Positions 61,601-64,000 of a DNA stretch of 64,000 bases are shown here, in pieces. The position numbers and the translations under genes were made by a program. Numbering within the stretch: position 1 is the stretch's first letter; each line of letters begins with the position of its first letter. The DNA comes from Bacillota bacterium (lineage in GTDB: Bacteria > Bacillota > Clostridia > Lachnospirales > Lachnospiraceae). A model generated the notes under the pieces. It made no database searches. It was given only the letters and a program-made list of their open reading frames with translations, and was not told the origin of the DNA. The stretch is taken from contig JAEZMV010000025.1 of assembly GCA_023414875.1 (NCBI GenBank), positions 62,001 to 126,000 of the forward strand. The letters are read 5' to 3'.

Positions 61601-63997
61601 ATGAAATTAAAAAACGCATTTAAGAAATTAAGAACCATTCTTAAGAATTCTTATTATACACATTGTTATTATAAAAAGAGGTTAAACGATAAGGTCATTC
61701 TCATTGAGTCTAAAAACGGTGAGGATCTGGCAGGAAATATGTTTCATATACTAAGAGAGGTAACAAGCTCGGAATATGCTGACTACAAGGTGTATTTGTC
61801 CGTTACTAAGGATAAGCACAGTACAATTAAAAAACAATTAGCTAAGAATACAATTAAACAAGTTAATATGATTCATACGAATTCTTATCATTATTATAAG
61901 TATTTAGCGATTGCTAAATACTTATTTACTGATACAACATTTAACCGGACCTATGTGAAAAAAGATGGTCAGATCATAACTAACACCTGGCACGGTACAC
62001 CTCTGAAAAAGATGGGACGCGATGTGGAAGATAGAGCATATGCCATGGGTAATGTTCAGAGAAACTTGCTATTTGCGGATTATCTTGTCTATCCGAATAT
62101 CTATATGAAGGATAAGATGGTAGATGCATATCTGCTAAAAGGGCTCTATGAAGGAACGATATTAAATGAGGGGTATCCCCGTAATTCCGTCTTCTTTCAT
62201 AAAGAGATTGGTCAGAGCATTCGTACTGAGCTTGGTATCGAAGATAAGCAGGTATTTATCTATATGCCGACCTGGCGTGGTACAGTAACGAATAAAAATA
62301 CACAGCATCTGTTAGCAATCACCGAGTATTATTTGATACCCTTGGACAAGCAGCTGAAGGATAATCAGATAGTCTATGTTAAGTTACATCCCTTTGTAAA
62401 CAAAGATATGGATTACTCAAAATATAAGCACATTAAGCCTTATCCGGATCAATATGATGCTTATGAATTTATGAATATGTGTGATTGCTTAATCACAGAC
62501 TACTCCAGTGTATTTTATGATTTTGCAAATACTAGGAAAAAGATTATATTATTCGCATATGATGAAACAGAATATCTCTTTGAACGCGGACTCTATGTAG
62601 ATTTGAGAAGTCTGCCGTTCCCTGTCGTAAAATCAGTGGATGGTTTGATTAAGGAAATGAATAGTCCTAAGAATTATGATGATAAGGAATTCTTAAAAGA
62701 ATGCTGTACGTATGATGGTTCTGGGGCAGCGCAGAGAATCTGTCGTCACGTTATCAAGGGTATAAAGGAATGTAGAGAAGAAAAGCTGCCTAAGAACGGA
62801 AAAGAAAATGTTCTGTTATATGGTTCTGCTTTAGCTATGAACGGATTGACTACCTCCTTGCTTAATTTATTTAATAATATTGATTTAGAAAAAAGAAATT
62901 ACTATGTTACCTTTACGGAGATGGCATTAAAGAAAAGTCCTCTCAGAGTGAAACATATTCCTCAGAATGTCGGAATATTACCGATGAGCAGTGATGCTGC
63001 GTTTACTCTGATTGAAGCGTTCGCTTATGTGTTATATTTTAAACGGGATAAGGATAGTAATTTTGTTAAGAAGTATTTGGATCGCCTCTATACGAGAGAA
63101 TTAAAGAAGCATTTCGGTGGTATTCATCTGGATCATATGATTCAGTTTGCCGGATACGAAAAGAAAATAATCAACTTGTTTCAACGTTTTACTGGACCAA
63201 AGACAATTTATGTCCACAATGATATGGTTGCTGAGATTAAATCAAGAGCAAATCAGCATTATCTTAGCTTAAGATCAGCATATCAAAATTATGATCATGT
63301 TGCGGTAGTCACAAAGGATATCGTTCCGCCAACGGTACAAATCAGCGGAAAAGAGGACAATATCGTGGTTGTGAATAACTGCCATGCTCATAAAGAGGTT
63401 ATTAGAAAATCAGAATTACCAATCGTATTTGAAGCAGAAACAAAATGTAATGTTTCATTTCAGGAATTGGAGATGATCTTGTCAAGTGATGCAAAGAAAT
63501 TCATAAGCATCGGCAGATTCTCCCCTGAAAAAGGTCATATGATGTTAATGAAGGCATTTGAGAAGTTTAGTTTGAAGTATCCCGGTACTTATTTGATTAT
63601 AATTGGTGGACATGGGGTATTATATAACCAAACTCTGGAATATGCCAATGAATCAGAAGCGAATATTATTGTAATAAAATCGATGAAGAATCCTATGCCA
63701 ATCCTAAAGAGATGTGATTTCTTTATGTTATCTTCGTTCTATGAGGGCTTAGGACTTACTCTTCTGGAAGCGGATGCACTTGGTATTCCTACTATGTCAA
63801 CAGATATACCAGGGCCACAGGGCTTTGTGAGAGAGTATGGCGGAACTTTAGTTGAAACCAGTGAAAAAGGACTCGAAAAAGGAATGATCGCATATATGAA
63901 GGGTCAAATTGCTGCTATGAATGTCGATTATGATAAATACAACAGACACGCTGTTGAGGAATTTGAAAGTCTTTTCACATTGGAAAGAGAGGCATAG
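61601..63997 (+). CDS. CDP-glycerol glycerophosphotransferase fused to GT4 glycosyltransferase
   Basis: This 798-residue bifunctional protein has an N-terminal half (about residues 1-390) with the glycerophosphotransferase signatures NTWHGTPLKKMGRD (about 127) and ITDYSSVFYDF (about 299). The C-terminal half (about 400-798) is a GT-B glycosyltransferase with ISIGRFSPEKG (about 635), then SSFYEGLGLTLLEA (the E-x7-E motif, about 706-719). It probably builds and glycosylates the same polymer. It has its own promoter and a GGGGAG-type RBS. The gene is complete, ending three bases before the window edge. Confidence 0.88.
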   Translation: MKLKNAFKKLRTILKNSYYTHCYYKKRLNDKVILIESKNGEDLAGNMFHILREVTSSEYADYKVYLSVTKDKHSTIKKQLAKNTIKQVNMIHTNSYHYYKYLAIAKYLFTDTTFNRTYVKKDGQIITNTWHGTPLKKMGRDVEDRAYAMGNVQRNLLFADYLVYPNIYMKDKMVDAYLLKGLYEGTILNEGYPRNSVFFHKEIGQSIRTELGIEDKQVFIYMPTWRGTVTNKNTQHLLAITEYYLIPLDKQLKDNQIVYVKLHPFVNKDMDYSKYKHIKPYPDQYDAYEFMNMCDCLITDYSSVFYDFANTRKKIILFAYDETEYLFERGLYVDLRSLPFPVVKSVDGLIKEMNSPKNYDDKEFLKECCTYDGSGAAQRICRHVIKGIKECREEKLPKNGKENVLLYGSALAMNGLTTSLLNLFNNIDLEKRNYYVTFTEMALKKSPLRVKHIPQNVGILPMSSDAAFTLIEAFAYVLYFKRDKDSNFVKKYLDRLYTRELKKHFGGIHLDHMIQFAGYEKKIINLFQRFTGPKTIYVHNDMVAEIKSRANQHYLSLRSAYQNYDHVAVVTKDIVPPTVQISGKEDNIVVVNNCHAHKEVIRKSELPIVFEAETKCNVSFQELEMILSSDAKKFISIGRFSPEKGHMMLMKAFEKFSLKYPGTYLIIIGGHGVLYNQTLEYANESEANIIVIKSMKNPMPILKRCDFFMLSSFYEGLGLTLLEADALGIPTMSTDIPGPQGFVREYGGTLVETSEKGLEKGMIAYMKGQIAAMNVDYDKYNRHAVEEFESLFTLEREA

Positions 63998-64000
63998 TGT

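Overview
The window is low-GC, densely coded DNA with strong GGAGG-type ribosome binding sites, TTGACA/TATAAT promoters and many intrinsic terminators. CdaA-CdaR (c-di-AMP synthesis), CDP-glycerol teichoic-acid enzymes, a long-form LeuA, a rubredoxin-fused NADH oxidoreductase and Tn916-type recombination genes together suggest an anaerobic Firmicute, most likely a member of the Lachnospiraceae. This is an inference from gene content, not a database match. I saw no rRNA, tRNA or CRISPR array.

Positions 1-10,390 hold a defence island. A leftward controller protein (C protein) gene and an MspI-like endonuclease gene cut by the window edge face a rightward operon. That operon encodes a ribbon-helix-helix protein, a C5-cytosine methyltransferase, a second MspI-like endonuclease, a MORC/MutL-like GHKL ATPase with zinc ribbons, an Mrr-nuclease/SF2-helicase fusion and a P-loop ATPase with a zinc knuckle and winged helix. 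It looks like a restriction-modification system extended with a DNA-remodelling module.

Positions 10,400-26,250 are a decayed mobile region. It contains an IS66 remnant, a Tn916-like xis and broken int, two serine-recombinase tails, a RecQ tail, and a gene split by an in-frame TGA. Phased TTACGAC heptamers occur at three loci, two of them inside a ~165-bp direct repeat that brackets about 9.5 kb. Intact cargo lies within this region: a RecQ-like helicase, a coiled-coil membrane protein and an HhH-GPD-like protein (candidate defence cluster), then a SUKH immunity gene and a GHH/HNH nuclease toxin. A SWIM-finger protein and a lipoprotein follow the distal repeat.

Positions 26,270-40,650 carry a two-gene ABC exporter, a divergent pair of unknown genes, the oxidoreductase, an esterase whose 3' end is duplicated 5.8 kb upstream, and a secreted protein with ten near-identical 86-residue IPT/TIG repeats.

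Positions 40,700-49,460 are an AraC-regulated carbohydrate locus: binding protein, two permeases, TIM-barrel isomerase, zinc-less MDR dehydrogenase, GH57-like protein and radical SAM/SPASM enzyme. No transporter ATPase is encoded here.

Positions 49,600-64,000 are core-like genes: a QueD/PTPS homologue with a zinc-ribbon tail, the cdaA-cdaR operon with two membrane proteins and an HPr-like protein, leuA with a structured leader, and a teichoic-acid (or similar polyol-phosphate polymer) cluster of exporter, cytidylyltransferase and three glycerophosphotransferases, the last fused to a GT4 glycosyltransferase.
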